Shown: positions 49,868 through 58,605 of the stretch, one piece after another
Numbering within the stretch: position 1 is the stretch's first letter
How the letters are laid out: the number at the start of each line of letters is the position of its first letter
Assembly: GCA_965603205.1 (NCBI GenBank)
Contig: CBFDCC010000006.1
Location: 1 to 64,000 of the forward strand
Direction of reading: 5' to 3'
From: Temperatibacter sp965603205
Lineage (GTDB): Bacteria; Pseudomonadota; Alphaproteobacteria; Sphingomonadales; Kordiimonadaceae
DNA length: 64,000 nucleotides
Notes under the pieces: generated by a model
The model's database searches: none
What the model was told of the DNA's origin: nothing
The model's input: the letters and a program-made list of their open reading frames with translations, nothing else
Program-made: the position numbers and the translations under genes

Positions 49868-51094
49868 ATGGATTATGAGCAGGTATTTAAACAAGCAATA
49901 GATGATGTTCGCGCTGAGGGCAGATACCGTGTTTTTGCGGACATAAAGCGACATAGTGGTGATTTCCCTAGGGCTACACGCTATGATGCTGGTGATAAGG
50001 CGCGTGAAATTACAGTATGGTGTTCTAATGATTACCTTGCCATGGGCCAGCACCCAAAAGTTTTAAAAGCTATGCATGATGCATTGGATGAGACTGGCGC
50101 TGGTGCAGGTGGTACGCGTAATATTGCTGGAACGAATCATTACCACGTACTTCTTGAACGTGAATTAGCTGATCTACACGGCAAAGAAGCTGCATTACTT
50201 TTCACATCTGGTTATGTTTCCAACGAGGCTACGCTGTCTACGTTGGGCAAAGTTTTACCTGGCTGTATTATTTTCTCTGATTCTATGAATCACGCTTCAA
50301 TGATACAGGGTATTAGGCAATCTGGTGCTACGTGTAAGATTTTTGATCATAACGATGTCGGCCATCTTGAAGAGCTCTTAAAAGCCGCAGACCCTGACGC
50401 GCCTAAAATTATTGCATTCGAATCCGTTTATTCAATGGATGGTGACATTGCCCCTATTGAGACTATTTGTGATTTGGCAGATAAATATGGCGCTATGACC
50501 TATTTGGATGAAGTGCATGCTGTTGGTTTATATGGTAAACACGGTGGTGGTATATCTGAACGTGATGGTGTTGCGGACCGTATAAATGTAATAGAAGGCA
50601 CTCTTGGTAAAGCATTTGGTGTGATGGGTGGCTACATTGCCGCGTCGCAGCAGCTGGTTGACGTTATCCGTAGTTATGCTTCTGGTTTCATCTTTACCAC
50701 AGCTTTGAGCCCCGTACTGGCCGCGGGTGCGCTTGAAAGCGTGAAGCACCTAAAAGAAAGCCAAGTTGAACGTGAGATGCATCAAGCTAAGGCCGCTGAA
50801 CTTAAGCGTCGTTTAAGAGCAGCCGAAATACCAGTCATGGATAGTGCTAGCCATATTGTGCCCGTTTTCATTGGTGACCCTGAGCTTTGTAAAAAAGTTT
50901 CAGACTTGTTACTTGATGAATATGGCATTTATGTTCAGCCGATTAATTACCCTACAGTACCACGCGGTACAGAGCGTTTGCGTTTTACGCCTGGACCTGC
51001 GCATGATGATGCTATGATGAATTATCTCATCAATGCACTGGATGATATTTGGCAGAGATGCCCTCTTAGTAGAGAGGCTGCATCAGCGGCTTGA
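49868..51094 (+). CDS. hemA: 5-aminolevulinate synthase
   Basis: A 408-residue PLP enzyme that condenses glycine and succinyl-CoA to 5-aminolevulinate, the C4 route typical of alphaproteobacteria. It shows VWCSNDYLAMGQHPKVL, the GAGAGGTRNIAGTNHYH glycine-rich loop, FTSGYVSNEATLSTLG, YLDEVHAVGLYG, and GTLGKAFGVMGGYIA with the PLP lysine. No haem-regulatory Cys-Pro motif is evident at the N-terminus. The start lacks a strong ribosome site. It probably forms a unit with the small protein downstream. Confidence 0.97.
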   Translation: MDYEQVFKQAIDDVRAEGRYRVFADIKRHSGDFPRATRYDAGDKAREITVWCSNDYLAMGQHPKVLKAMHDALDETGAGAGGTRNIAGTNHYHVLLERELADLHGKEAALLFTSGYVSNEATLSTLGKVLPGCIIFSDSMNHASMIQGIRQSGATCKIFDHNDVGHLEELLKAADPDAPKIIAFESVYSMDGDIAPIETICDLADKYGAMTYLDEVHAVGLYGKHGGGISERDGVADRINVIEGTLGKAFGVMGGYIAASQQLVDVIRSYASGFIFTTALSPVLAAGALESVKHLKESQVEREMHQAKAAELKRRLRAAEIPVMDSASHIVPVFIGDPELCKKVSDLLLDEYGIYVQPINYPTVPRGTERLRFTPGPAHDDAMMNYLINALDDIWQRCPLSREAASAA

Positions 51095-51116
51095 GGCAAT
51101 GAATCAAGGATAGATC

Positions 51117-51329
51117 ATGACTAGAGGCCATCACATTATTTTTGAGTTTAAGCATGTTGGTAGATATGTGAAAGTTACTGCTGTATGCACTGAAACGGGC
51201 GCAGAAGTAAGTATCGTCGGTGATCCTGCAGCTAGTGAGCAAGAATTACAAAATGTTGCCAAAAATAAGCTTATGTATGTTCTAAAAAAGAGGGCTGCAG
51301 GTAGTGACCGTGGCGGCTTGCTGGTTTAA
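51117..51329 (+). CDS. Small conserved protein downstream of hemA (possibly DUF6898)
   Basis: A 70-residue basic protein: FEFKHVGRYVKVTAVCTETGAEVSIVGD forms a two- to three-strand sheet pattern, followed by a helix NVAKNKLMYVLKKR. Similar small proteins follow hemA in other alphaproteobacteria, and I believe they are grouped as DUF6898, but this is from memory. AAGGATAG lies before the ATG, and the gene begins 22 bp after hemA. Function unknown. Confidence 0.65.
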   Translation: MTRGHHIIFEFKHVGRYVKVTAVCTETGAEVSIVGDPAASEQELQNVAKNKLMYVLKKRAAGSDRGGLLV

Positions 51330-51494
51330 GCCAAATTCTTTTTCATTATACCTTTTAAATATATATGTATTTTGAATCTTAGGTATTTATTTCTGTTGAT
51401 TAGTTGTAGAAGAAGTATCTAATTATATTAGTGTAATACTATGCTGGAATTAGGACCTTTTCTGTGTGAGGTCAGATTATAATATGAAGGACAT

Positions 51495-51932
51495 GTGATG
51501 TCATTAAAGCCAATAGCAATTGCGAGTGATCATGGTGGATTTGAATTAAAAGAAACGTTAATTGATCATTTAAAAGGTCTAGGGCATGAAATCCTTGATC
51601 TGGGTTGCCCATCTCGTGATTCGGTTGATTACCCTGACTATGGTAAGGCTGTGGGCAATGCTATTACGGACGGACGTGTTCACCGAGGCATTATCATCTG
51701 TGGTACAGGTATTGGTATTTCTATCGCGGCAAACCGTAATCCTGATGTAAGGGCAGCCCTATGTCAAAGTGGTTTGGCCGCACGTCTTACACGTCAGCAT
51801 AATGATGCAAATGTTCTTGCTTTAGGCGCAAGATTAATTGGGGTGGAAACTGCGCTTGATTGTGTTAATGAGTTTATAAATACGGAATTTGAAGGTGGTC
51901 GCCATAGCCGCCGTGTTGAACAGCTACGTTGA
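51495..51932 (+). CDS. rpiB: Ribose-5-phosphate isomerase B
   Basis: A 145-residue isomerase of the RpiB/LacAB family that interconverts ribose 5-phosphate and ribulose 5-phosphate. Motifs: IAIASDHGGFELKETLIDHLKG at the N-terminus, DYPDYGKAVGNAI, the active-site loop IICGTGIGISIAANRNPDVRAALC with the catalytic Cys in ICGTG, and HNDANVLALGARLIG. It lies 47 bp before glyA, and the pair is common in alphaproteobacteria. Confidence 0.95.
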   Translation: MMSLKPIAIASDHGGFELKETLIDHLKGLGHEILDLGCPSRDSVDYPDYGKAVGNAITDGRVHRGIIICGTGIGISIAANRNPDVRAALCQSGLAARLTRQHNDANVLALGARLIGVETALDCVNEFINTEFEGGRHSRRVEQLR

Positions 51933-51979
51933 GCCAAGTCTGGCTCGGTTATTAATCTATAGAATACAGGTTTAGTTAT

Positions 51980-53263
51980 ATGTCAAAATTTACCCAAGAA
52001 GGTTTCTTTACTGCATCGCTTGCTGAAACGGATGCTAATTTAAAGAACTCTATTGATGCAGAGTTAAAGCGCCAGCAAGGCCAGATCGAGCTTATTGCCT
52101 CTGAAAATATTGTCAGTCGTGCAGTATTAGAAGCGCAAGGATCTGTTCTAACCAATAAATATGCCGAGGGTTACCCAGGACGTCGTTATTATCAAGGGTG
52201 TCAAGAGGTTGATGTAGCTGAAAATTTAGCAATAGATCGCGCGAAGCAACTTTTTGATGCGGGCTTTGTTAATGTTCAATCTCATTCCGGCGCGCAAGCA
52301 AATGGTGCGGTGATGTTAGCGCTAACTAAACCCGGTGATACAATTTTGGGCATGTCATTAGACGCAGGTGGCCACTTAACGCACGGTGCAAAGCCTGCTC
52401 TTAGTGGTAAATGGTATAATGCTATTCAATATGGTGTACGCCGTGAAGATGCGCGCATTGATTATGATGAAGTACAGGCCCTCGCTAAAGAACATAAGCC
52501 AGCATTAATCATTTGTGGTGGCTCAGCCTATCCGCGTGAGATTGATTTCGCGCGTTTCCGCGCCATTGCTGATGAAGTTGGTGCTTTGCTGATGGTCGAT
52601 ATGGCGCATTTCGCAGGTCTTGTGGCAGCTGGAGAGCATCCAAGCCCACTTGGTTATGCTGACGTTGTGACAACGACTACACATAAAACATTACGCGGTC
52701 CTCGTGGTGGCATGATTTTGACCAATCATGAGGCTATTGCTAAGAAAATTAATAGTGCAGTTTTTCCAGGCTTGCAGGGCGGCCCATTAATGCATGCCAT
52801 TGCTGCTAAAGCTGTTGCCTTTGGTGAGGCATTGCGTCCAGAATTTAAAGCGTATGGTAAGCAAGTGATTTTGAACGCTCAGGCTATGGCTAATCGTTTA
52901 CTAGAAAATGGTTTTGATATTGTCTCAGGTGGTACTGATACGCATGTTGTGCTTGTTGATCTACGACCAAAAGGTATTACGGGTAAGGCTGCTGATGAAG
53001 CGTTAGAGCGTGCTCATATGACGTGTAATAAAAACGGCGTGCCATTTGATCCAGAAAAACCAATGATCACATCAGGTATTCGCGTCGGCTCTCCAGCTGG
53101 TACAACACGTGGATTTGCCGAGGCTGAATTTATCATGATAGCAGATTGGATGACCGAGGTATTAGACGGATTAGCTGCTAATCCAGATGATAATGAAGCT
53201 GCTGAAGCATCAGTACGTGCAAAAGTTGCTGAACTATGTAATCAATTTCCTATATATTCTTAA
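51980..53263 (+). CDS. glyA: Serine hydroxymethyltransferase
   Basis: A 427-residue PLP enzyme that interconverts serine and glycine with tetrahydrofolate. It shows QIELIASENIVSRAVLEAQGS, TNKYAEGYPGRRYYQGCQEVD, MVDMAHFAGLVAAGEHPSPLGYADVVTTTTHKTLRGPRGG (read in parts; PLP lysine in THKTLRGPRGG) and VNTHVVL-like DTHVVLVDL. Length is normal. Its product glycine feeds ALA synthase encoded just upstream, although the genes are separately spaced. Confidence 0.97.
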   Translation: MSKFTQEGFFTASLAETDANLKNSIDAELKRQQGQIELIASENIVSRAVLEAQGSVLTNKYAEGYPGRRYYQGCQEVDVAENLAIDRAKQLFDAGFVNVQSHSGAQANGAVMLALTKPGDTILGMSLDAGGHLTHGAKPALSGKWYNAIQYGVRREDARIDYDEVQALAKEHKPALIICGGSAYPREIDFARFRAIADEVGALLMVDMAHFAGLVAAGEHPSPLGYADVVTTTTHKTLRGPRGGMILTNHEAIAKKINSAVFPGLQGGPLMHAIAAKAVAFGEALRPEFKAYGKQVILNAQAMANRLLENGFDIVSGGTDTHVVLVDLRPKGITGKAADEALERAHMTCNKNGVPFDPEKPMITSGIRVGSPAGTTRGFAEAEFIMIADWMTEVLDGLAANPDDNEAAEASVRAKVAELCNQFPIYS

Positions 53264-53354
53264 TAGGTTTCGATATAAAGATTAATGTGGCTGAGTTGTA
53301 ATGAGTATTTTGCCACATTTATAAACAAATATATTTATCAAGGGGAAGGGCGTT

Positions 53355-53828
53355 ATGCGCTGTCCATTTTGTCAAAACGACGATACTCAGGTTAAAGACT
53401 CTAGGCCAACAGATGATAAATCGGCAATTCGCCGTCGTCGTTATTGTACAGGATGTGGTGCTCGTTTTACCACATTTGAGCGGGTGCAATTGCGCGAGCT
53501 TACTGTCGTTAAAAAGTCGGGCCGTCGTGTATCGTTTGAACGTGATAAATTAGAACGCTCCCTTGATATAGCGCTGCGTAAGCGCCCTGTTGACCCAGAA
53601 TCAGTTGAACGGATGATTAACGGTATTGTGCGTCGCCTCGAATCAATGGGTGAAAGCGATATTGATTCAGAAGTGATTGGTAAATTGATTATGGAAGGGC
53701 TTGAGAGCTTAGATCAAGTTGCTTATGTGCGTTATGCCTCTGTTTACCGTAACTTCCGTGAAGCATCAGACTTTGGGCGTTTTCTTGGCAAGATGGCTGG
53801 TAGTGAAGACGAGATCATAGAAGACTAA
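53355..53828 (+). CDS. nrdR: Transcriptional repressor NrdR
   Basis: A 157-residue regulator of ribonucleotide reductase genes. The N-terminal zinc ribbon MRCPFCQNDDTQVKDSRP ... RRYCTGCGARFTTFERV is followed by the ATP-cone domain (VVKKSGRRVSFERDKLERSL ... VAYVRYASVYRNFREASDF). It senses ATP/dATP and binds NrdR boxes at nrd promoters, none of which lie in this window. It leads the ribD-ribE-ribBX-ribH-nusB-thiL run, as in many alphaproteobacteria. Confidence 0.97.
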   Translation: MRCPFCQNDDTQVKDSRPTDDKSAIRRRRYCTGCGARFTTFERVQLRELTVVKKSGRRVSFERDKLERSLDIALRKRPVDPESVERMINGIVRRLESMGESDIDSEVIGKLIMEGLESLDQVAYVRYASVYRNFREASDFGRFLGKMAGSEDEIIED

Positions 53829-53843
53829 AGAGAAGGTTTAATA

Positions 53844-54932
53844 ATGGCAGATAGGCGCCATACATTATATATGCGCCACGCCATTACCTTAGCCCGTCGT
53901 GGCTTGGGGCGCGTTAGCCCCAATCCGGCTGTTGGCTGTATCATTGTTAAAGATAATATCATTATAGGTAGAGGTTTTACGGGCAGGGGCGGTCGCCCTC
54001 ACGCTGAAACTATTGCTTTGGCTCAAGCTGGTGCCTTATCAAAAGGTGCTACAGCTTATGTAACGCTAGAGCCTTGTGCACATCACGGCGAAACGGGACC
54101 ATGCGCTGAGGCTCTCGTTGAGGCTGAGATTGCTCATGTGGTTATTGGTAGTCATGATCCTGACCCGCGCGTGGCAGGTAAGGGCGTCAAGTTACTGGAA
54201 AATGCTGGCATTGCTGTAACAAAGGAATGCTTGAGCTCCATTACAGACACGTTAACCCAAGGGTTTTTCAATAAAGTTTCACATAATCGACCATTATATA
54301 CACTTAAGGTGGCGACCTCTGCTGATGGTAAGATCGCTATGGCGAGTGGCGAAAGTAAATGGATTACAGGGCCAGAAGCGCGTGCTGTGGGGCATGGTCT
54401 GCGAGCAACTCATGACGCAATACTTGTTGGTGTTGGCACTGTGTTAGCTGATGACCCAATGCTAGATTGTCGCATTGATGGTATGAGCGATAGATCACCC
54501 GCGCGTATTATCCTTGATCGACAATTGCGCACGCCGCTATCAGCAAAGCTAGTTAGTAGCGCTAAATCCATCCCAACGTATATCATCACAGAATCTAAAG
54601 AGGCTCTTTTAAACGAGTTTGAGGTGCAGGGCGTTAATGTAATTACTGTTGATGATTTGTCTGATTTAGAGGGCCTATCTGCCATACTTGCGGGTCTTGG
54701 ACTTACACGCGTTCTTGTAGAAGGCGGCGGTAGGATTCATGCTTCATTTTTGCAATCAGGGTTAGTAGACGAAATTAAGCAGTTTATTGCTGCTAAATAT
54801 ATTGGCGGCGATGGTATAAACGGTGTATCAAATCTTTCATTAGGTGCTTTAAAAGACGCACCATGCTATAAAATTAAAGAAATTCGCCAAGTTGGGGCGG
54901 ATTTACTTGCAAGCTTTGTCAGACAAGGGTAA
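53844..54932 (+). CDS. ribD: Bifunctional riboflavin deaminase/reductase RibD
   Basis: A 362-residue enzyme. The N-terminal deaminase half has the zinc motif GGRPHAETIALAQAG and LEPCAHHGETGPCAEALVEA. The C-terminal NADPH-dependent reductase half has VATSADGKIAMASGESKWITG and LVEGGGRIHASFLQSGLVDE. Together they convert diaminohydroxyphosphoribosylaminopyrimidine to the reduced uracil form. It lies 15 bp after nrdR and 9 bp before ribE. Confidence 0.96.
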   Translation: MADRRHTLYMRHAITLARRGLGRVSPNPAVGCIIVKDNIIIGRGFTGRGGRPHAETIALAQAGALSKGATAYVTLEPCAHHGETGPCAEALVEAEIAHVVIGSHDPDPRVAGKGVKLLENAGIAVTKECLSSITDTLTQGFFNKVSHNRPLYTLKVATSADGKIAMASGESKWITGPEARAVGHGLRATHDAILVGVGTVLADDPMLDCRIDGMSDRSPARIILDRQLRTPLSAKLVSSAKSIPTYIITESKEALLNEFEVQGVNVITVDDLSDLEGLSAILAGLGLTRVLVEGGGRIHASFLQSGLVDEIKQFIAAKYIGGDGINGVSNLSLGALKDAPCYKIKEIRQVGADLLASFVRQG

Positions 54933-54941
54933 CTGAACACC

Positions 54942-55541
54942 ATGTTTACAGGAATAGTTACAGATTTAGGCCTAATTCGCTCAATGGAGCGTGATGGCGA
55001 TGTTCGCATCCAAATAGAAACTGCTTATGATATGAGCGGTGTTGACATTGGTGCGTCAATAGCGTGCGGCGGTGTATGCCTTACGGTGGTAGATAAGGAT
55101 GCGGGGTGGTTCGCCGCTGATGTGTCTGATGAAACACTGCGAGTAACGGCGCTTAATGACTGGGTAGTAGGCACAGAGGTTAATCTTGAGCGCTCTTTAA
55201 AAATGGGTGACGAGCTTGGGGGGCATATTGTAACAGGCCATGTTGATTGTGTCGGCGAGATCGTATGTTTTGATCATGTAGCCGATAGCATCCGTATGGA
55301 TATTGCTATTCCCGCTGATTTAGGCAAGCATATAGCTGCAAAGGGCAGTGTGGCGGTTGATGGTGCTTCGCTAACAGTCAATACGGTCGTAGATAGTGAC
55401 GATGAAACTATCTTTTCTATCAATCTAATTCCTCATACACAGTCTGTTACCAGTTTTCGCCAAGCTGCGGTCGGTAAAACTGTAAATATTGAAATTGATA
55501 TTTTAGCCCGCTATGTCGCGCGGTTACAAAGTAAGGGTTAA
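54942..55541 (+). CDS. ribE: Riboflavin synthase (alpha subunit)
   Basis: A 199-residue enzyme with two lumazine-binding barrels, starting with the signature MFTGIVTDLGLI. The first barrel has IACGGVCLTVVDKD, and the second ends with GASLTVNTVVDSD and LIPHTQSVTSF. It dismutates two molecules of 6,7-dimethyl-8-ribityllumazine to riboflavin. It sits between ribD and ribBX in the operon; the stop lies only 4 bp before the proposed GTG start of ribBX. Confidence 0.95.
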   Translation: MFTGIVTDLGLIRSMERDGDVRIQIETAYDMSGVDIGASIACGGVCLTVVDKDAGWFAADVSDETLRVTALNDWVVGTEVNLERSLKMGDELGGHIVTGHVDCVGEIVCFDHVADSIRMDIAIPADLGKHIAAKGSVAVDGASLTVNTVVDSDDETIFSINLIPHTQSVTSFRQAAVGKTVNIEIDILARYVARLQSKG

Positions 55542-55545
55542 CAAA

Positions 55546-56661
55546 GTGCCACAGAGTTTTCTATCACCTATCGAAGATGTAATCGAAGATGCTCGTAATG
55601 GCAGAATGTATATTCTAGTTGATGACGAAGATCGCGAAAATGAGGGTGATTTAATCATTCCTGCAGAGCATGCGGATGCGGCAGCTATTAATTTCATGGC
55701 CACATATGGTCGTGGTCTTATTTGTTTGCCAATGACGGAAGAGCGCATTGAAAAATTAAATATCGGTATGATGAGCAATAATAACAAAATGCGTCATCAA
55801 ACAGCCTTTACAGTGTCTATTGAGGCACGCGAAGGTGTGACAACAGGTATTTCAGCTGCTGATCGCTCTACTACGATACAAACGGCAATTGACCCGAATA
55901 AGACTTCATACGATTTAGCAACGCCAGGTCATGTATTTCCACTTGTTGCGCGAAATGGTGGCGTATTAGTACGCGCTGGTCATACAGAAGCATCCGTTGA
56001 TATTTCACGTCTTGCTGGCTGTGATCCATCTGCTGTGATTTGTGAGATCATGAAGGACGATGGCACGATGGCACGACTGCCTGATCTTGTGGAATATGCA
56101 AAGAAGCATGATCTTAAGATTGCTACCATCCGTGATTTGATCGCATACCGCCTTAAGCATGATCATATGATTGAGCGCGCTGGCGATACGCCGCTAATCC
56201 GTAAATCAGGTAATGAATGGACTGTTCGTGCCTATATGACAAAGGCTGATGGCAAAGAAGCAACAGCCCTTATTTACGGTGATCCTTTATCTGAAAAGGC
56301 ATGTCCAGTACGTATGCATGTCTATAACCCGTTTGAAGATTTGCTGGGTGAGGATAATAGCCGTACAGGACAATTGCAGCGTGCTATGGATATGGTCGAA
56401 TTAGAAGGCCGTGGTGTCATTGTTATTTTTGCTGGGGAATATGGCACTACACCATCTGACCGGATTGCCGCTCGCAATGAAATGGCTGCAGGTATTGCTA
56501 AAAAGAGCGATAATGCTATTCGTAATATTGGTTATGGTGCTCAGATTTTGATTGATCTAGGCGTTAAGCATATGATTTTGCTATCGAATACAAAAAGTCA
56601 TGTAGTAGGCCTTGATGGCTATGGGCTTGATATTGTAGAACTACGTGAAATCTCAGTGTGA
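55546..56661 (+). CDS. ribBX: RibBX: DHBP synthase fused to a degenerate GTP cyclohydrolase II-like domain
   Basis: A 371-residue fusion. The N-terminal DHBP synthase (about 1-205) is intact: ILVDDEDRENEGDLIIPAEHA and RAGHTEASVDISRLAG. The C-terminal part resembles RibA, but where the zinc cysteines should be (C..GD.F.S..CDC) it reads MHVYNPFEDLLGEDNSRTGQL. This is the RibX type described in proteobacteria, which lacks GTP cyclohydrolase activity, so a separate ribA is needed elsewhere. An ATG at 55513 lies inside ribE; the GTG at 55546, with AAGGG 9 nt upstream, gives the usual N-terminus. Confidence 0.9.
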   Translation: MPQSFLSPIEDVIEDARNGRMYILVDDEDRENEGDLIIPAEHADAAAINFMATYGRGLICLPMTEERIEKLNIGMMSNNNKMRHQTAFTVSIEAREGVTTGISAADRSTTIQTAIDPNKTSYDLATPGHVFPLVARNGGVLVRAGHTEASVDISRLAGCDPSAVICEIMKDDGTMARLPDLVEYAKKHDLKIATIRDLIAYRLKHDHMIERAGDTPLIRKSGNEWTVRAYMTKADGKEATALIYGDPLSEKACPVRMHVYNPFEDLLGEDNSRTGQLQRAMDMVELEGRGVIVIFAGEYGTTPSDRIAARNEMAAGIAKKSDNAIRNIGYGAQILIDLGVKHMILLSNTKSHVVGLDGYGLDIVELREISV

Positions 56662-56691
56662 TAATGTATGTATTTATAGTTAGGAATGAGT

Positions 56692-57129
56692 ATGTCTAAA
56701 CTTCATGTCTTGATCGTAGAAGCCCGTTTTTACGGTGAACTATGTGATGAAATGGCCGCAGGTGCCATTGAAGTTATCGAGGCTGCAGATGGTACATATG
56801 ATCGTTTAGAAGTTCCTGGTGCACTAGAAGTGCCTGCAGCAATGAAATTTGCTGAGGTTGGTTCTGCTAAGGAATATGATGCCTATGTTGCGCTTGGTTG
56901 TGTTATTCGCGGTGAGACAACGCATTATGATTATGTGTGCGGCGAGAGCGCACGTGGTTTACAAGAATTAGCGATCAAAGATTTGATGTGTGTTGGTAAT
57001 GGTATCCTTACAGTCGAAGACTGGGATCAGGCATGGGCCCGCGCTAAACGTGATAAGAAAAATAAAGGCGCTGACGCGGCAGGTGCCGCACTTCGTATGG
57101 CTGCCTTGAAAACAGAGTTTGGAGTTTAG
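56692..57129 (+). CDS. ribH: 6,7-dimethyl-8-ribityllumazine synthase
   Basis: A 145-residue enzyme that joins the ribityl-pyrimidine with DHBP phosphate. Motifs include IVEARFYGELCDEMAAGA, the VPGALEVPAAMKFAE core, ALGCVIRGETTHYDYVCGESARGLQ with the catalytic His, and GILTVEDWDQAWARA. An ATG at 56686 directly abuts the AGGA, whereas 56692 is spaced 6 nt from it and is chosen. It lies before nusB, the usual order. Confidence 0.95.
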   Translation: MSKLHVLIVEARFYGELCDEMAAGAIEVIEAADGTYDRLEVPGALEVPAAMKFAEVGSAKEYDAYVALGCVIRGETTHYDYVCGESARGLQELAIKDLMCVGNGILTVEDWDQAWARAKRDKKNKGADAAGAALRMAALKTEFGV

Positions 57130-57134
57130 TTTAG

Positions 57135-57614
57135 ATGACTAATGATAAAGATAACAATAAAAAAGGTGCCCCTAAGGGAAGCCCTCGTAGTGCTGCAAGA
57201 TTAGCTGCTGTTCAGGCTGTTTATCAGCTGGGTATGAGTGATGAGCCTAATACAACACTTGTTATTGATGAGTATTGTCATCACCGCCTCGGCCATGAAG
57301 TTGATGGTGATCGCTATAATGCTGCAGATGGTAATCTATTCGCCGATGTTCTAGAGGGTGCTTGGAACCGCCGTGAAGAGCTGGATGCCTTGATAATACC
57401 AGCTCTTAATAAAGATTGGTCGCTTGATCGCCTAGAGCGTTTGATTTACGCCGTGTTATTGTCTGGATGTTATGAACTAGTCGCACGTCCAGATGTGCCA
57501 ACGCCCGTTATTATCAATGAATATATTGATGTGATGCATGCTTTTTATGAGCGCCAAGAGGTTGCCTTTGTTAATGGTGTTCTTGATAAGATTGCGAAGG
57601 CAGTACGCACTTAA
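57135..57614 (+). CDS. nusB: Transcription antitermination factor NusB
   Basis: A 159-residue all-helical protein that, with NusE, binds boxA RNA for rRNA antitermination. It opens with SPRSAARLAAVQAVYQLGMSD, has NKDWSLDRLERLIYAVLLSGCYELVARPDVPTPVIINEYIDV (read in parts) and ends with FVNGVLDKIAKAVRT. The basic, Lys-rich first 16 residues are an extension before the core. It starts 5 bp after ribH. Confidence 0.94.
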   Translation: MTNDKDNNKKGAPKGSPRSAARLAAVQAVYQLGMSDEPNTTLVIDEYCHHRLGHEVDGDRYNAADGNLFADVLEGAWNRREELDALIIPALNKDWSLDRLERLIYAVLLSGCYELVARPDVPTPVIINEYIDVMHAFYERQEVAFVNGVLDKIAKAVRT

Positions 57615-57636
57615 CTGCTGAAGAAAGTAGGATGTT

Positions 57637-58584
57637 ATGGTCGCAGAGTTCGACCTGATAGAAAAATACTTTGCTCCACTCGCAGGTGAGGGGGGGCTCG
57701 ACCTACTAGATGACGCTGCAATTATCTCTCCGAAAGCTAACTTTGATCTTATCCTTACTAAGGATATGCTAATTGAATCTGTTCATTTTTTTGGTGATGA
57801 TGATCCTGCTTCAATCGCATGGAAGATTCTGTCGGTTAATATGTCAGACTTGGCCGCAAAAGGTGCGTCACCCGTTGGTTATTTGATGGGGATAGGCTTC
57901 CCTAACAGCCCAGATGATGCATTCTTGCAAGCTTTTACGCGCGGTCTTGATGAGGCACAGAGGTTTTACGGTATCCAGTTACTTGGTGGTGATACAGTAA
58001 AAACACCAAAAGCATTAACTTTGTCTTTGACAGCTATCGGCGAGTTACCAACGGGGACAATGGTGAAACGTAGAACAGCGAGTGTCGGTGACAGCATCTA
58101 TGTGAGCGGTACGCTGGGTGACAGCGCAATTGCACTTGCATACCGTCAAAAAGATGAAGTTCATCCAGCATTAGATATAAAATACACAAGGCCTACTGCG
58201 AGGATGGACCTTAGTCCTGTCATTAGGACATTTGCGAGCTCTTGCGCTGATGTTTCCGATGGGTTAATTGCGGACCTTAGTCATATATTATGTAACCAAG
58301 GTGCTAAGATAGAAATGGATGCATTGCCATTATCTGATCAGGCTAGGCAGTATATCGCTGATAATAGAACAGCGTGGAACATCATTTATAGCGGTGGTGA
58401 TGATTACGAATTGGTTTTTACTATCCCTGCATGTCATGAGAAAGCACTGTTACAAGCCATTAGTGATAAAGGCTTAACATGCGTGACAAAGATTGGTGTT
58501 GTAACTGCTGAAAAAAAGATTATTCTTTTGGATAAGAGCGGTAGTGAAATGCCGTTACAAGTTGGTGGCTACCAACATTTTTAA
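57637..58584 (+). CDS. thiL: Thiamine-monophosphate kinase
   Basis: A 315-residue PurM-type kinase that phosphorylates thiamine phosphate to TPP, the ligand of the riboswitch upstream of thiC. It shows DDAAIISPKANFDLILTKDMLIESVHF, WKILSVNMSDLAAKGASPVGYLMGIG (read in parts), LLGGDTVKT, CADVSDGLIADLSHIL and IYSGGDDYELVFT. It lies 22 bp after nusB, which is its usual neighbour. Confidence 0.95.
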   Translation: MVAEFDLIEKYFAPLAGEGGLDLLDDAAIISPKANFDLILTKDMLIESVHFFGDDDPASIAWKILSVNMSDLAAKGASPVGYLMGIGFPNSPDDAFLQAFTRGLDEAQRFYGIQLLGGDTVKTPKALTLSLTAIGELPTGTMVKRRTASVGDSIYVSGTLGDSAIALAYRQKDEVHPALDIKYTRPTARMDLSPVIRTFASSCADVSDGLIADLSHILCNQGAKIEMDALPLSDQARQYIADNRTAWNIIYSGGDDYELVFTIPACHEKALLQAISDKGLTCVTKIGVVTAEKKIILLDKSGSEMPLQVGGYQHF

Positions 58585-58605
58585 AGAGAATGAATAGGGG
58601 ACTAT

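Noticed and set aside
51453..51474. GACCT/AGGTC hairpin before rpiB as a riboswitch
   Set aside because: The stem is 5 bp and no conserved aptamer sequence is present.
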